NCBI RefSeq assembly: GCF_030453725.1
Contig: NZ_JAKDJU010000092.1
Span: forward strand, 1-11,933
Reading direction: 5' to 3'
Length of the DNA: 11,933 nucleotides
DNA from: Brevibacterium picturae
GTDB taxonomy: Bacteria > Actinomycetota > Actinomycetes > Actinomycetales > Brevibacteriaceae
The notes beneath the pieces were generated by a model. It searched no databases and was not told the origin of the DNA. It saw nothing but the letters and a program-made list of their open reading frames with translations. Positions 1 through 6,958 of this stretch are shown here, piece after piece; the stretch's first letter is position 1; the number at the start of each line of letters is the position of its first letter. Made by a program: the position numbers and the translations under genes.

Positions 1-72
1 CTGTCCACAGCACGTGCCGGAGACCTCGACGCTCTTCCGATCCTTCCCGGCGAGGTGCAGCCTATGCGGTGA
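1..72 (+). CDS. C-terminal end of an unidentified protein (partial)
   Basis: The first frame is open from the window edge to a TGA at 70-72 and reads LSTARAGDLDALPILPGE followed by VQPMR. The composition and GC-rich wobble positions resemble a real C-terminus. The GDLDALP stretch is loosely reminiscent of the end of nitronate monooxygenase-type flavoproteins, but 23 residues are too few to assign a family. No start lies in the window. It may equally be chance open frame, since 72 bases without a stop is not unusual at this GC content. Confidence 0.3.
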   Translation: MSTARAGDLDALPILPGEVQPMR

Positions 73-179
73 TCACCAATTCTTCCTTTGCTGCGGACCG
101 GCACGACGGGCATTTCCAGTGGTGCGTACAGATGCTCAATCGTGAGGACGTCAGGTCTGCGGTCGCCTGAGCTCGCGGA

Positions 180-212
180 CCGGCTGGGCCCTGCTGACTG
201 GTCGCCAGCCGG
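180..212. terminator. Hairpin downstream of lysE, possible terminator
   Basis: A perfect 8-bp inverted repeat, CCGGCTGG (180-187) and CCAGCCGG (205-212), encloses a 17-base loop. It lies about 33 bases past the lysE stop on the minus strand. There is no T-run on either side, so it is not a classical intrinsic terminator. It is recorded as a structure that could end lysE transcription. The rest of 73-244 holds a palindrome GGTGATCACC at 69-78 and one weak minus-strand open frame, discussed under findings. Confidence 0.3.
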
Positions 213-244
213 GTACCGCTGCCTGACCGCAATTGCGCAGACAC

Positions 245-844
245 CTACCCGAACGCAAGCCGCAGCGCCAGGATCACCAGCACGATCGCGATGAGGATGT
301 CGAGCACCTGCCACACGCGCGGCCTCGCAAGGTAGCGCGAAAGCCCGCGAGCGCCGTAGCCGATGGCGAGGAACCACACGATCGATCCGAGCATGGCGCC
401 AATCGTGAACGGCCCGACACCGCCGGGACCCTGTTGGTTCGCCAAGTTGCCCAGCATGACGACGGTGTCGAGATACACGCCCGGATTGAGGAAGGTCAGC
501 GCCAGCGTTGTCATGATGATCGACTTCAGGCTGCGCTGGTGAGTATCCGCTTCGAGCCCTGTTGCCTCGCGCGCCGAGCGGAGGCTGTCCCACGCGTACC
601 AGAGCAGATAGGCCACACCCAGCCACCGCAGAATCTCCAACGCCCACGGTGCCAGGGCCACGATTGCACCGATGCCCACCGCACCCGATCCGATGAGCAG
701 CACATCGGCAATGATGCAGATGGCGACGACCACGCCGAGGTGTTCGCGTCGAATGCCCTGACGCAGGACAAGGGCGTTCTGTGGTCCGACGGCGATGATG
801 AGCGACCAACCGGCAAGGGTTCCGCTGATGAGATGAGTGAGCAC
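245..844 (-). CDS. lysE: LysE family basic amino acid exporter
   Basis: Inner-membrane exporter of the LysE/ArgO family, which pumps out surplus lysine and arginine. From the GTG at 844 it is 199 residues, the usual family length, and is mostly hydrophobic, consistent with about six membrane segments. Family hallmarks are AVGPQNALVLRQG (residues 18-30) and LTFLNPGVYLDTVVMLG (116-132). An in-frame ATG at 886 would add 14 residues but would leave almost no room for the divergent promoters. I prefer 844 because TACTCT (856-851) sits six bases before it, a TAnnnT box placed as for a leaderless transcript, and because no ribosome binding site precedes either candidate. The gene is divergent from a LysG-type activator, which in Corynebacterium switches lysE on when basic amino acids accumulate. 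Transport specificity is inferred from family and context. Confidence 0.9.
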   Translation of the reverse strand: MLTHLISGTLAGWSLIIAVGPQNALVLRQGIRREHLGVVVAICIIADVLLIGSGAVGIGAIVALAPWALEILRWLGVAYLLWYAWDSLRSAREATGLEADTHQRSLKSIIMTTLALTFLNPGVYLDTVVMLGNLANQQGPGGVGPFTIGAMLGSIVWFLAIGYGARGLSRYLARPRVWQVLDILIAIVLVILALRLAFG

Positions 845-893
845 CTCAAAAGAGTATGACTCGATTGACGATAAGAAAAACAACATAATCTAC

Positions 894-906
894 TTGTGAT
901 GCACAA
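894..906. promoter_or_regulatory. Candidate LysG binding box (T-N11-A)
   Basis: TTGTGATGCACAA is a 5-bp inverted repeat (TTGTG/CACAA) around three bases and fits the T-N11-A pattern of LysR-type regulator sites. It lies in the lysE-lysG intergene just upstream of the preferred lysG start at 914, and overlaps a possible -10 element (CACAAT, 902-907). Occupancy here would fit autorepression of lysG together with control of the divergent lysE promoter. Inferred from pattern and position only. Confidence 0.45.
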
Positions 907-913
907 TTGCTTC

Positions 914-1843
914 ATGAACATTGATCATGTCAAAGCTCTGGCCGCTGTCGTCGACGAGGGCACGGTGGAGGGTGGGGCCTTCGTTCTCGGTGTCACCCCG
1001 TCGGCGACGAGCCAGCGCATCCGCACCCTCGAGTCCCGCCTCGGGCAGGTGCTCATCCGTCGCACGAACCCCATCACCGTCACCGAGGCGGGCGAGGCGG
1101 TGCTCAAATATGCGCGGGAGATCGAGCTCCTCGAGTCCGAAACCCTGGATCGTCTGCACGGCATCGACATCGACGCGCCCGACGGCACCGGTGCAGACAG
1201 TTCCACGGGCGCGCGCAGACGCGAGCCGACGGTGCTTCGCATCGGGGTCAACGCCGATTCCCTGTCGACGTGGTTCCGTCCGATCTTCGCCGAGGTGGCG
1301 CAGTGGGACGATGTCGTCATCCGGATCGAGGTCGCTGACCAGGACAAGGCCCTGCCCCTGCTGACGGCGGGGGAGGTGCTGGGCACCATCACCTCGGCGG
1401 AGACCGGCGGCTACGGAACCCAGGTGCAGGAGCTCGGTTCGATGCGCTACGTCGCCGTCGCAACGAAGGGCCTGCTGAGGAAGTACGGCACGGATGCTGG
1501 TGTCGGATCGGTCGCCGAGGTGGACCTTGGGTCCCTGCCCATGGTGAACTTCGGCAAGGACGATGACCTGCAGTTCACCTACCTCCGCCGAGTCGGAGTC
1601 CAGACGATTCCGCCGATGTCGGTGGTGCCCAGCTCCTGGGAGTTCGCGGCCGCGGTCGAGGCAGGTGTCGGATGGGGGCTGATCCCCATCGCGCAGCTGG
1701 GGGATCTCAGCAAGGACCTCGTGCCGCTCTCGTCTGAGCCGAACATCGATGTCCGGCTCTATTGGCACCATTGGAATCTCGCTTCCGAGAAACTCGGCCG
1801 CCTCACCGAGGCTCTCCACCGGGTCGCTGCTCGGATGAGGTGA
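914..1843 (+). CDS. lysG: LysR-type regulator of lysE (LysG/ArgP family)
   Basis: A 309-residue LysR-family transcriptional regulator of the LysG/ArgP/IciA branch. The N-terminal winged helix-turn-helix spans about residues 4-62, with the recognition region GGAFVLGVTPSATSQRIRTLE (20-40) and TNPITVTEAGEAVL (51-64), close to ArgP/LysG proteins. The rest is the two-lobed effector-binding domain, expected to sense lysine, arginine or histidine. I start it at the ATG of 914 (MNIDHVKALAAVVDEG), where homologues begin. A GTG at 896 and an ATG at 899 are in frame but fall in the putative operator. There is no clear ribosome binding site, so leaderless translation is possible. Divergent from lysE. Its stop TGA (1841-1843) directly abuts the convergent TetR gene's stop. 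Confidence 0.9.
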   Translation: MNIDHVKALAAVVDEGTVEGGAFVLGVTPSATSQRIRTLESRLGQVLIRRTNPITVTEAGEAVLKYAREIELLESETLDRLHGIDIDAPDGTGADSSTGARRREPTVLRIGVNADSLSTWFRPIFAEVAQWDDVVIRIEVADQDKALPLLTAGEVLGTITSAETGGYGTQVQELGSMRYVAVATKGLLRKYGTDAGVGSVAEVDLGSLPMVNFGKDDDLQFTYLRRVGVQTIPPMSVVPSSWEFAAAVEAGVGWGLIPIAQLGDLSKDLVPLSSEPNIDVRLYWHHWNLASEKLGRLTEALHRVAARMR

Positions 1844-2434
1844 TCAGCTCTTCGCTTCGAGGATCTTCGCGATCAGCCACCTGAGCTGGTCGAGGGCGGC
1901 ATCGACAGTCACCCGCTCTGGGGTGACGATCGAGTGCAGAGCCAGCCCGTCGAGCATCGTGAACAGGGCGATGGAAGACGGGGCCGCCTCGGCGGAGTCG
2001 ATATGGCCTTCGTCGGCGAGGATCCCGAGCCAGCGATGCAGGCACGCGTAGGTGAAGTCGTGCCCGTACTCGAGGAGTCGTCGGGACACCTCGCGTCGAT
2101 CGGGCCCGAGGGCGCTCAGGTGCATCGTGAACCACAGCTCGAGCTGCATATCGCGGTGTTCGTGCGTGGGGAGGAACTGCGCGCAGCATTCGAAGAGACG
2201 CTCGGCCGGGTCCAGGCTGGAATCAGCGATCGAGAAGTCCTTGACCGCGACGTCCATGGAACCGCGAGCGATCGCTTCGTGCAGGTCTGACTGGGTGGGG
2301 AAGTAGTGGCGCAGCGTCGACGCGCCGATTCCGGCCTCCTTGGCGACCGCCCGTACGCTGAGGCTGGCCTGTCCGGGCGGGGACGCTTCGGCCAGGCGGA
2401 TCGCCGCAGAGATGATGTCATCGCGTCGGGACAT
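1844..2434 (-). CDS. TetR family transcriptional repressor
   Basis: A 196-residue TetR/AcrR-type regulator. Helix-turn-helix residues are in about 24-55 (SLSVRAVAKEAGIGASTLRHYFPTQSDL), preceded by the usual helix 1 (RDDIISAAIRLAEA). The C-terminal two thirds resembles the BetI-type ligand-binding domain (LWFTMHLSALGPDRREVSRRL, and MLDGLALHSIV with DAALDQLRWLIAKIL near the end). The ligand cannot be told from sequence. The start at 2434 is supported by GAGGAG five bases upstream. It is divergent from the small multidrug-export-type gene at 2579, and the shared intergene has nested palindromes, so it probably controls itself and that gene. Its stop abuts the lysG stop, with the two TGAs forming TGATCA at 1841-1846. 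Confidence 0.88.
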   Translation of the reverse strand: MSRRDDIISAAIRLAEASPPGQASLSVRAVAKEAGIGASTLRHYFPTQSDLHEAIARGSMDVAVKDFSIADSSLDPAERLFECCAQFLPTHEHRDMQLELWFTMHLSALGPDRREVSRRLLEYGHDFTYACLHRWLGILADEGHIDSAEAAPSSIALFTMLDGLALHSIVTPERVTVDAALDQLRWLIAKILEAKS

Positions 2435-2477
2435 TCGTGCTCCTCTCGGTTTCGCGCCTCATTGCCCTCTTCATGTA

Positions 2478-2496
2478 TAGTACAACGTACTAGTAC
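2478..2496. promoter_or_regulatory. Nested palindromes, probable TetR operator
   Basis: TAGTACAACGTACTA (2478-2492) is a perfect 6-bp inverted repeat around AAC. It overlaps a second perfect palindrome, GTACTAGTAC (2487-2496). Together they form three successive AGTAC/GTACT half-sites. The site lies 44 bases upstream of the TetR gene start and 83 bases before the divergent membrane protein gene, a typical place for a TetR operator controlling both. A TATAGT (2476-2481) that overlaps it could be a -10 box. Function is inferred. Confidence 0.6.
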
Positions 2497-2510
2497 ACTG
2501 TGCTAAGAAC

Positions 2511-2536
2511 GTTGCACACGAGCGTTGCACACGAGC
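2511..2536 (+). repeat. Tandem 13-bp direct repeat in a 5' leader
   Basis: GTTGCACACGAGC occurs twice with no spacer (2511-2523 and 2524-2536), between the TetR-type operator and the membrane protein gene at 2579. It may be a recent tandem duplication or a pair of binding half-sites. No function can be read from it. Confidence 0.75.
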
Positions 2537-2578
2537 GCTTGGACCGTGACTCCACCCCGATGAGAATGGAGCCCCCAA

Positions 2579-3058
2579 ATGATCGAAAGCATCCAAGGGT
2601 TCGCCGACTCGATCCCCGACTGGCTGCAGTGGGCGGGGATCGTACTCGTGTCCGCAATACCCTTCGTCGAGTCCTATTTCGGTGCCATCATCGGCGTCGC
2701 GATCGGCCTGCATCCGGTCGTCGCCATCCTCATGGCCATCATCGGAAACGTGATCTCGATGCTCGCCTTCGTCTACGGCACCGGAGCCATCCGCGACAAG
2801 GCGACGAAGAACAAGGTCAAGGACGGCGAGCCGTCTCACAAGCGGCAGCGGCTCAAGCGCATGTTCGACAAGTTCGGCGTCCCCGGAGTCTCGCTGCTGG
2901 GCCAGACGATGCTGCCCTCCCAGATCACCTCATCGGCGATGGTCGGCTTCGGCGCCAACCGCAATGCCGTCGCCGTCTGGCAGATCATCTCGATCATCGG
3001 CTGGGGCGTGCTCTTCGGAGTCCTCGCCACCCTGGGAATCAACGTCGCCCTGCGGTGA
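2579..3058 (+). CDS. Small membrane protein, putative small multidrug export family
   Basis: A 159-residue integral membrane protein resembling the 'putative small multi-drug export protein' family (Sm_multidrug_ex). Likely membrane segments are about residues 18-42 and 46-70, a half-buried stretch at 101-125 and a final segment at 131-155. A basic cytosolic loop lies between (about 72-96, rich in Lys and Arg). The segment VPGVSLLGQTMLPSQITSSA (101-120) is the most conserved-looking part and recalls the re-entrant loop of DedA/VTT-type proteins. E31 in the first helix may matter. GGAG seven bases before the ATG supports the start. Drug export is only a family label: substrates are unknown. 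Divergence from a TetR repressor fits an inducible efflux or membrane-stress gene. Confidence 0.75.
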   Translation: MIESIQGFADSIPDWLQWAGIVLVSAIPFVESYFGAIIGVAIGLHPVVAILMAIIGNVISMLAFVYGTGAIRDKATKNKVKDGEPSHKRQRLKRMFDKFGVPGVSLLGQTMLPSQITSSAMVGFGANRNAVAVWQIISIIGWGVLFGVLATLGINVALR

Positions 3059-3108
3059 GGGAGCGGGCAGAGGGGATCGCGCCGAGCGGCCGCGTCAGCC
3101 CCGGCATC

Positions 3109-3120
3109 TAGACTGGACCC
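3109..3120 (+). promoter_or_regulatory. Leaderless promoter of the RecQ gene
   Basis: TAGACT (3109-3114) is followed by six bases and then the ATG at 3121. This TAnnnT-N6-start layout is typical of leaderless actinobacterial transcripts beginning at the start codon, and no Shine-Dalgarno sequence is present. No good -35 element is visible. Confidence 0.45.
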
Positions 3121-5244
3121 ATGACCGAATCCACCTCGAATGCAGCGACCATCGACGCCGACGAATTCGCCATTCAAGCCCAGCGCATTCTGACCGAGCT
3201 CACCGCGAACCCCGACGCGCAGTTCCGGGACGGACAGCTCGAATCGATTCGTGACCTCGTCGTCGGCAAGAAGCGGGTTCTCGTCGTGCAGCGGACCGGT
3301 TGGGGCAAATCGGCCGTGTACTTCGTGGCGACCAGAATGCTCCGTGCCACAGGCACCGGACCAAGCCTCATCATCTCCCCGCTGCTGGCTCTCATGCGCG
3401 ACCAGATCGCCGCGGCCGAACGCGCCGGAGTCCGCGCGGCCAGCCTCAACTCCTCCAATGTCACTGAATGGGACACCGTTCTCGATGACCTTCGGGCAGG
3501 CAACCTCGACGTTCTGCTCGTCTCACCCGAGAGGCTGAACAACCCCCAGTTCCGTGACGAAGTCCTCCCGCAGCTTCTGGCCTTCCTCGGCCTCATCGTC
3601 GTCGACGAAGCGCACTGCATCTCCGACTGGGGGCACGACTTCCGTCCTGACTACCGACGCATCGGCCACATCCTGGCCGAGCTGCCGGGAAACACCCCGG
3701 TCCTGGCCACAACTGCGACAGCCAATTCCCGCGTGGTCACCGACGTGGCAGAACAGCTCGGGCAGCATACCACCGTGGTCCGCGGCGAGCTGGCCCGTGA
3801 CTCACTTCGGCTGGGCGTCCTGCCCGGTCTCGATGCGAGTGCACGCATCGCCTGGCTGAGCTCGCACCTCGGCGACTTCACCGGCTCGGGAATCATCTAC
3901 ACGCTCACGGTCAGTGCCGCCGAAGACATCACGCGGATCCTGCGCGATCAGGGGCATGAGGTCCGGTCCTACACCGGCCGCACCGACGCCGAGGAGCGTG
4001 CCGAACTCGAACAGCAGCTCAAGGACAACCGGATCAAGGCGCTCGTGGCGACCTCGGCGCTGGGAATGGGCTTCGACAAACCCGACCTCGGATTCGTCAT
4101 CCACATCGGCGCACCATCGTCCGCCGTCGCCTACTACCAGCAGGTCGGACGTGCCGGACGCGCGACGGACTCCGCCGATGTTCTGCTCCTGCCCGGGGCC
4201 GAAGACCAGGAGATCTGGAACTACTTCGCCACCGCATCGATGCCCAGCCAGACTGATGCCAACGCGGTGCTCCAGGCCCTCGCCGAGGCGGACGGCCCCC
4301 TGTCCGTCGCCCGCTTGGAGACCCTTGTCGGAACCAAGCGCACCCGCCTGCAGCTGCTGCTGAAGACCCTCGAGGTCGAGGATGCCGTGACCAAGATCAA
4401 GGGCGGATATATCTCGACCGGTCGCGGGTGGACCTATGACCAGGAACGATACGAGAAGGTCGCGGCGGTGCGTGCTGCCGAAGCGCAGGCGATGCTCGAT
4501 TATGAGTCCACCCGTGAGTGCCGGATGGAGTTCCTCATTCGTCAGCTCGACGACCCGGACCCCAAACCGTGCGGACGCTGCGACAATTGTGCCGGGGCCT
4601 GGTGGTCGGCCGAGATCTCGGACGAGAACCGGCAGGCGACAGCAGGGACTCTGCATCGCATCGGTCTGCCCATCGACCCGCGCAGCACCTGGCCCAGCGG
4701 CATGGCCAACATCGGCGTCCCCCTCAAGGGCCGAATTCCGGCGGAGGAGCTGGCTGCCGAGGGCCGGGCGATCGCGCGACTGAGCGACCTGGGGCAAGGG
4801 CAGACCCTGCGTTCATTTCTCGCCCCGGACGCCCCTGATGCCGAAGTACCCGCACAGATCGGCAAATGGTGCCTCGAAGTGCTCGGCCAATGGGACTGGG
4901 AGATCCGCCCCGAAGTGGTCGTATCGGTGCCGAGCGCCCGGCGACCCGCGACCGTGAGATCTCTGGCGGCGAATCTGGCCTCCGCCGGCAGACTCATCGA
5001 CGGCGGCCAACTGCTGCAGGTTCATGACCACGGCACTCCCGATGTCAACAGCGCATTCCGGGTCAAGGATCTCTACGATGCCTTCGTCGTCCCTCCCGAG
5101 GTCGAAGAGGCCGTGGCCGGAAAAGCGGTGCTCCTCGTCGACGACGAGGTCGTCTCCCGTTGGACGATGGCGATCGGCGCACGCCTGCTCAGACAGGCGG
5201 GTGCGACCGCGGTGCTGCCGTTCGCTTTGGCACTGCGCGCCTGA
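3121..5244 (+). CDS. RecQ family ATP-dependent DNA helicase with phosphoribosyltransferase-like C-terminus
   Basis: A 707-residue 3'-5' superfamily 2 DNA helicase of the RecQ type, expected to unwind forks and recombination intermediates. In order: Q-motif FRDGQ (35-39); Walker A RTGWGKS (58-64), with Trp where most RecQ proteins have Gly; motif Ia SPLLALMRDQ (86-95); DEAH (162-165) followed by the RecQ aromatic-rich loop CISDWGHDFRPDY (166-178); motif III ATTATA (196-201); motif V ATSALGMGFDKPDL (310-323); motif VI QQVGRAGR (340-347). The RecQ zinc site is Cys467 with Cys484, Cys487 and Cys490. No HRDC domain is seen. Instead, residues about 595-707 look like a phosphoribosyltransferase fold, ending in GKAVLLVDDEVVSRWTM (667-683), the position of the PRPP loop. 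From memory this arrangement recurs in Actinobacteria. Whether the tail binds nucleotide is unknown. Confidence 0.92.
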   Translation: MTESTSNAATIDADEFAIQAQRILTELTANPDAQFRDGQLESIRDLVVGKKRVLVVQRTGWGKSAVYFVATRMLRATGTGPSLIISPLLALMRDQIAAAERAGVRAASLNSSNVTEWDTVLDDLRAGNLDVLLVSPERLNNPQFRDEVLPQLLAFLGLIVVDEAHCISDWGHDFRPDYRRIGHILAELPGNTPVLATTATANSRVVTDVAEQLGQHTTVVRGELARDSLRLGVLPGLDASARIAWLSSHLGDFTGSGIIYTLTVSAAEDITRILRDQGHEVRSYTGRTDAEERAELEQQLKDNRIKALVATSALGMGFDKPDLGFVIHIGAPSSAVAYYQQVGRAGRATDSADVLLLPGAEDQEIWNYFATASMPSQTDANAVLQALAEADGPLSVARLETLVGTKRTRLQLLLKTLEVEDAVTKIKGGYISTGRGWTYDQERYEKVAAVRAAEAQAMLDYESTRECRMEFLIRQLDDPDPKPCGRCDNCAGAWWSAEISDENRQATAGTLHRIGLPIDPRSTWPSGMANIGVPLKGRIPAEELAAEGRAIARLSDLGQGQTLRSFLAPDAPDAEVPAQIGKWCLEVLGQWDWEIRPEVVVSVPSARRPATVRSLAANLASAGRLIDGGQLLQVHDHGTPDVNSAFRVKDLYDAFVVPPEVEEAVAGKAVLLVDDEVVSRWTMAIGARLLRQAGATAVLPFALALRA

Positions 5245-5251
5245 CTCACGC

Positions 5252-6013
5252 TCACGGATTCTGCTGGAGCTGGAACGTCGCCCCTTCCGGATCGGTAACG
5301 GTGACGATGCGACCATATGGCGAATTCTCCGGCCCGGCGAGCACCTTGCCGCCGAGTTCGGCGACTCTCGTTGCTGTGGCATCGGCGTCGTCGACGTTGA
5401 TGTAGTCACGCCAGAAGGACACCTGGGTCCATTCGCTGGCGTCGCAGATTCCGGCCACGGCATTCTCCTCGGTGCCATGAGTCGAGTACGGGAAGCCCTC
5501 CATCGCAACAATGTCGAAGGAGAAGACGCTGCGGTAGAACTCCTGCGCGACGGGATAGTTGAGCGTCATGAGTTCGAACCACACCGGAGTTCCGGGCGTG
5601 AGCGGGGTGTCGAAGCCGGTGAACTCACCCGGTTGCCACATGCCGACCTCTGCGCCGGTGGGGTCGGTGATGACCGCCATCTGGCCGAGAGGACCGACGG
5701 CCATCGGCTCGGCGACAGGAGCCGCACCGGCGGTGAGCGCCGCGGCGTAGGTGTTCGCAATATCATTGGTGTGGAGGTATGTCGTCCAGGCTGCCGGGAT
5801 CATCGGGTTCGGCGTGCCGTCCATGTTGATGGCACGCATGGCTCCGCCGACAGCGGCTCCGTCCTTCGTGATCATATGGTAGTGGCCGAAGTCGGCCCCC
5901 TGATCCTCGAACTTCCACCCGAAGATCTCGGAGTAGAACTTTGTCGTGGACTCGAATTCGTGGCAGGTGTAATCGATCCAGACGGGCTGTCCTTCGCGAA
6001 GATTCTCAGGCAT
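5252..6013 (-). CDS. VOC family protein (two glyoxalase-type domains, CFP-30B-like)
   Basis: A 253-residue vicinal oxygen chelate protein built of two homologous halves (about 8-120 and 133-253). Each opens with a beta strand and an FYxxxF helix (TKFYSEIFGW at 24-33; QEFYRSVFSF in the second half) and closes with a DPxGAxxxxWQ/FQLQ strand (ITDPTGAEVGMWQ; VTDPEGATFQLQQ). It resembles the mycobacterial CFP-30B/Rv0577 type. The metal ligands of true glyoxalase I or dioxygenases are not clearly all present, so no reaction is assigned. GGAG sits before the ATG at 6013. Seven bases separate it from the convergent RecQ gene. Two direct repeats lie in its leader. Confidence 0.85.
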   Translation of the reverse strand: MPENLREGQPVWIDYTCHEFESTTKFYSEIFGWKFEDQGADFGHYHMITKDGAAVGGAMRAINMDGTPNPMIPAAWTTYLHTNDIANTYAAALTAGAAPVAEPMAVGPLGQMAVITDPTGAEVGMWQPGEFTGFDTPLTPGTPVWFELMTLNYPVAQEFYRSVFSFDIVAMEGFPYSTHGTEENAVAGICDASEWTQVSFWRDYINVDDADATATRVAELGGKVLAGPENSPYGRIVTVTDPEGATFQLQQNP

Positions 6014-6024
6014 TGCGACTCCTC

Positions 6025-6063
6025 ATCATTGCGGTTGACGGTGCGTGATCATTGCGGTTGACG
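6025..6063 (-). repeat. Two 16-bp direct repeats upstream of the VOC gene
   Basis: ATCATTGCGGTTGACG occurs at 6025-6040 and again at 6048-6063, spaced 7 bases apart (23-base period, about two helical turns). Both lie within 50 bases upstream of the VOC gene start on its own strand. The spacing suits a tandem regulator site on one face of the DNA, though a small tandem duplication explains it equally well. Confidence 0.75.
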
Positions 6064-6098
6064 TTGTGCTCGTTCAATGCGCTCGAGTATGAATGCCC

Positions 6099-6872
6099 TC
6101 AGTGCCAGTTCCTTGTGAACTGGGCGAAATAGTCATGCATCGTGGCCTGCAGCAGAGGCCCGAAGGTCACACGCTTCACGCCGAGGTCCTGCAGCTGGGA
6201 GAGGTCAAGTTCGTCGGGGACGGCGCCCTTGACCGGGTGTGCCGTGACATTGAGCGGCAGAGTGACCTGAGACAGTACCGTCTTCAGGGTCTCCGTGTCC
6301 GGCAGTCTGACGGGGTAGACGGAATCGGCACCGGCCTCGGCGCACAGATTCAGACGATGGATCGCCTCGGCGGTGGGATCGGCGAAGTCGCCGGGGTTCT
6401 TGAATACGTCGGTGCGGGCATTGATGACCACGTGCACCCGCTGCGCCTCGGCGGCGCGACGCAGATCACCGATGTATTCCGCGTGCTCGGCTGCGCTGCG
6501 CAGCCGCCCTTCGCTGTGCACCGTGTCCTCGATATTCACGCCCACCGCACCGGCTTCGAGGAGTCCGGCGATGAGATCGGGTGCTTCGGTGTCGTAGCCG
6601 GATTCCAGATCCGCAGTGACCGGCACATCCACGGATCCGCAGACGCGGGCGATGCCCGCCAGTGCCTGGCTGAGGCTCATCACCTCACCGTCGGCGGACC
6701 CCACGGAGTCGGCGAGAGGGTGGGAGCCGATGCTCAGAGCCTCGAACCCGGACCCGACCATCGCGCGCGCCGACCAGGCATCCCATACGGTCGGCAAGAC
6801 GATCGGACGGTCCTGATGATGGGCTTCGAGGAGAGCGGAGGCGCGTTCGGCAAGAACAGAGAAATCGGTCAT
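6099..6872 (-). CDS. Isocitrate lyase/PEP mutase superfamily protein
   Basis: A 257-residue TIM-barrel protein of the PEP_mutase branch of the isocitrate lyase superfamily, enzymes that make or break C-C or C-P bonds next to a carboxylate. Visible family features: PTVWDAWSARAM (27-38), SIGSHPLADSVGSADGE (47-63), the metal-binding TADLESGY (86-93, with Asp88 and Glu90), GVNIED (111-116) and NARTD (151-155). The KKCGH motif of isocitrate lyase is absent, so it is not a glyoxylate-cycle lyase. Substrate cannot be told; oxaloacetate hydrolase-, methylisocitrate lyase- or phosphonopyruvate-like activities are all possible. I start it at the ATG of 6872. A TTG at 6878 in frame would add two residues. 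It lies between the amidase and VOC genes on the same strand with gaps of about 85 bases. Confidence 0.85.
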   Translation of the reverse strand: MTDFSVLAERASALLEAHHQDRPIVLPTVWDAWSARAMVGSGFEALSIGSHPLADSVGSADGEVMSLSQALAGIARVCGSVDVPVTADLESGYDTEAPDLIAGLLEAGAVGVNIEDTVHSEGRLRSAAEHAEYIGDLRRAAEAQRVHVVINARTDVFKNPGDFADPTAEAIHRLNLCAEAGADSVYPVRLPDTETLKTVLSQVTLPLNVTAHPVKGAVPDELDLSQLQDLGVKRVTFGPLLQATMHDYFAQFTRNWH

Positions 6873-6958
6873 GTCCAATACTGTTCCACCGATTGATGGC
6901 TACGATCCAGTAACCTGGCGAGTTCACCCGAAGGTTTCAGACATATTCAATCCCAGCT

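Noticed and set aside
890..1819. 309-codon minus-strand frame opposite lysG
   Set aside because: It mirrors the LysR gene and has no ribosome binding site or family features.
1841..1846. TGATCA at the junction of lysG and the TetR gene
   Set aside because: It is simply the two convergent TGA stops back to back, too short to be called a site.
3802..4797. 331-codon minus-strand frame within recQ
   Set aside because: It lies entirely under the helicase motifs and zinc site, with low-complexity composition and no start context.
5024..6061. 345-codon plus-strand frame running from recQ's end across the VOC gene
   Set aside because: It overlaps two well-supported genes and its sequence shows no recognisable domain.
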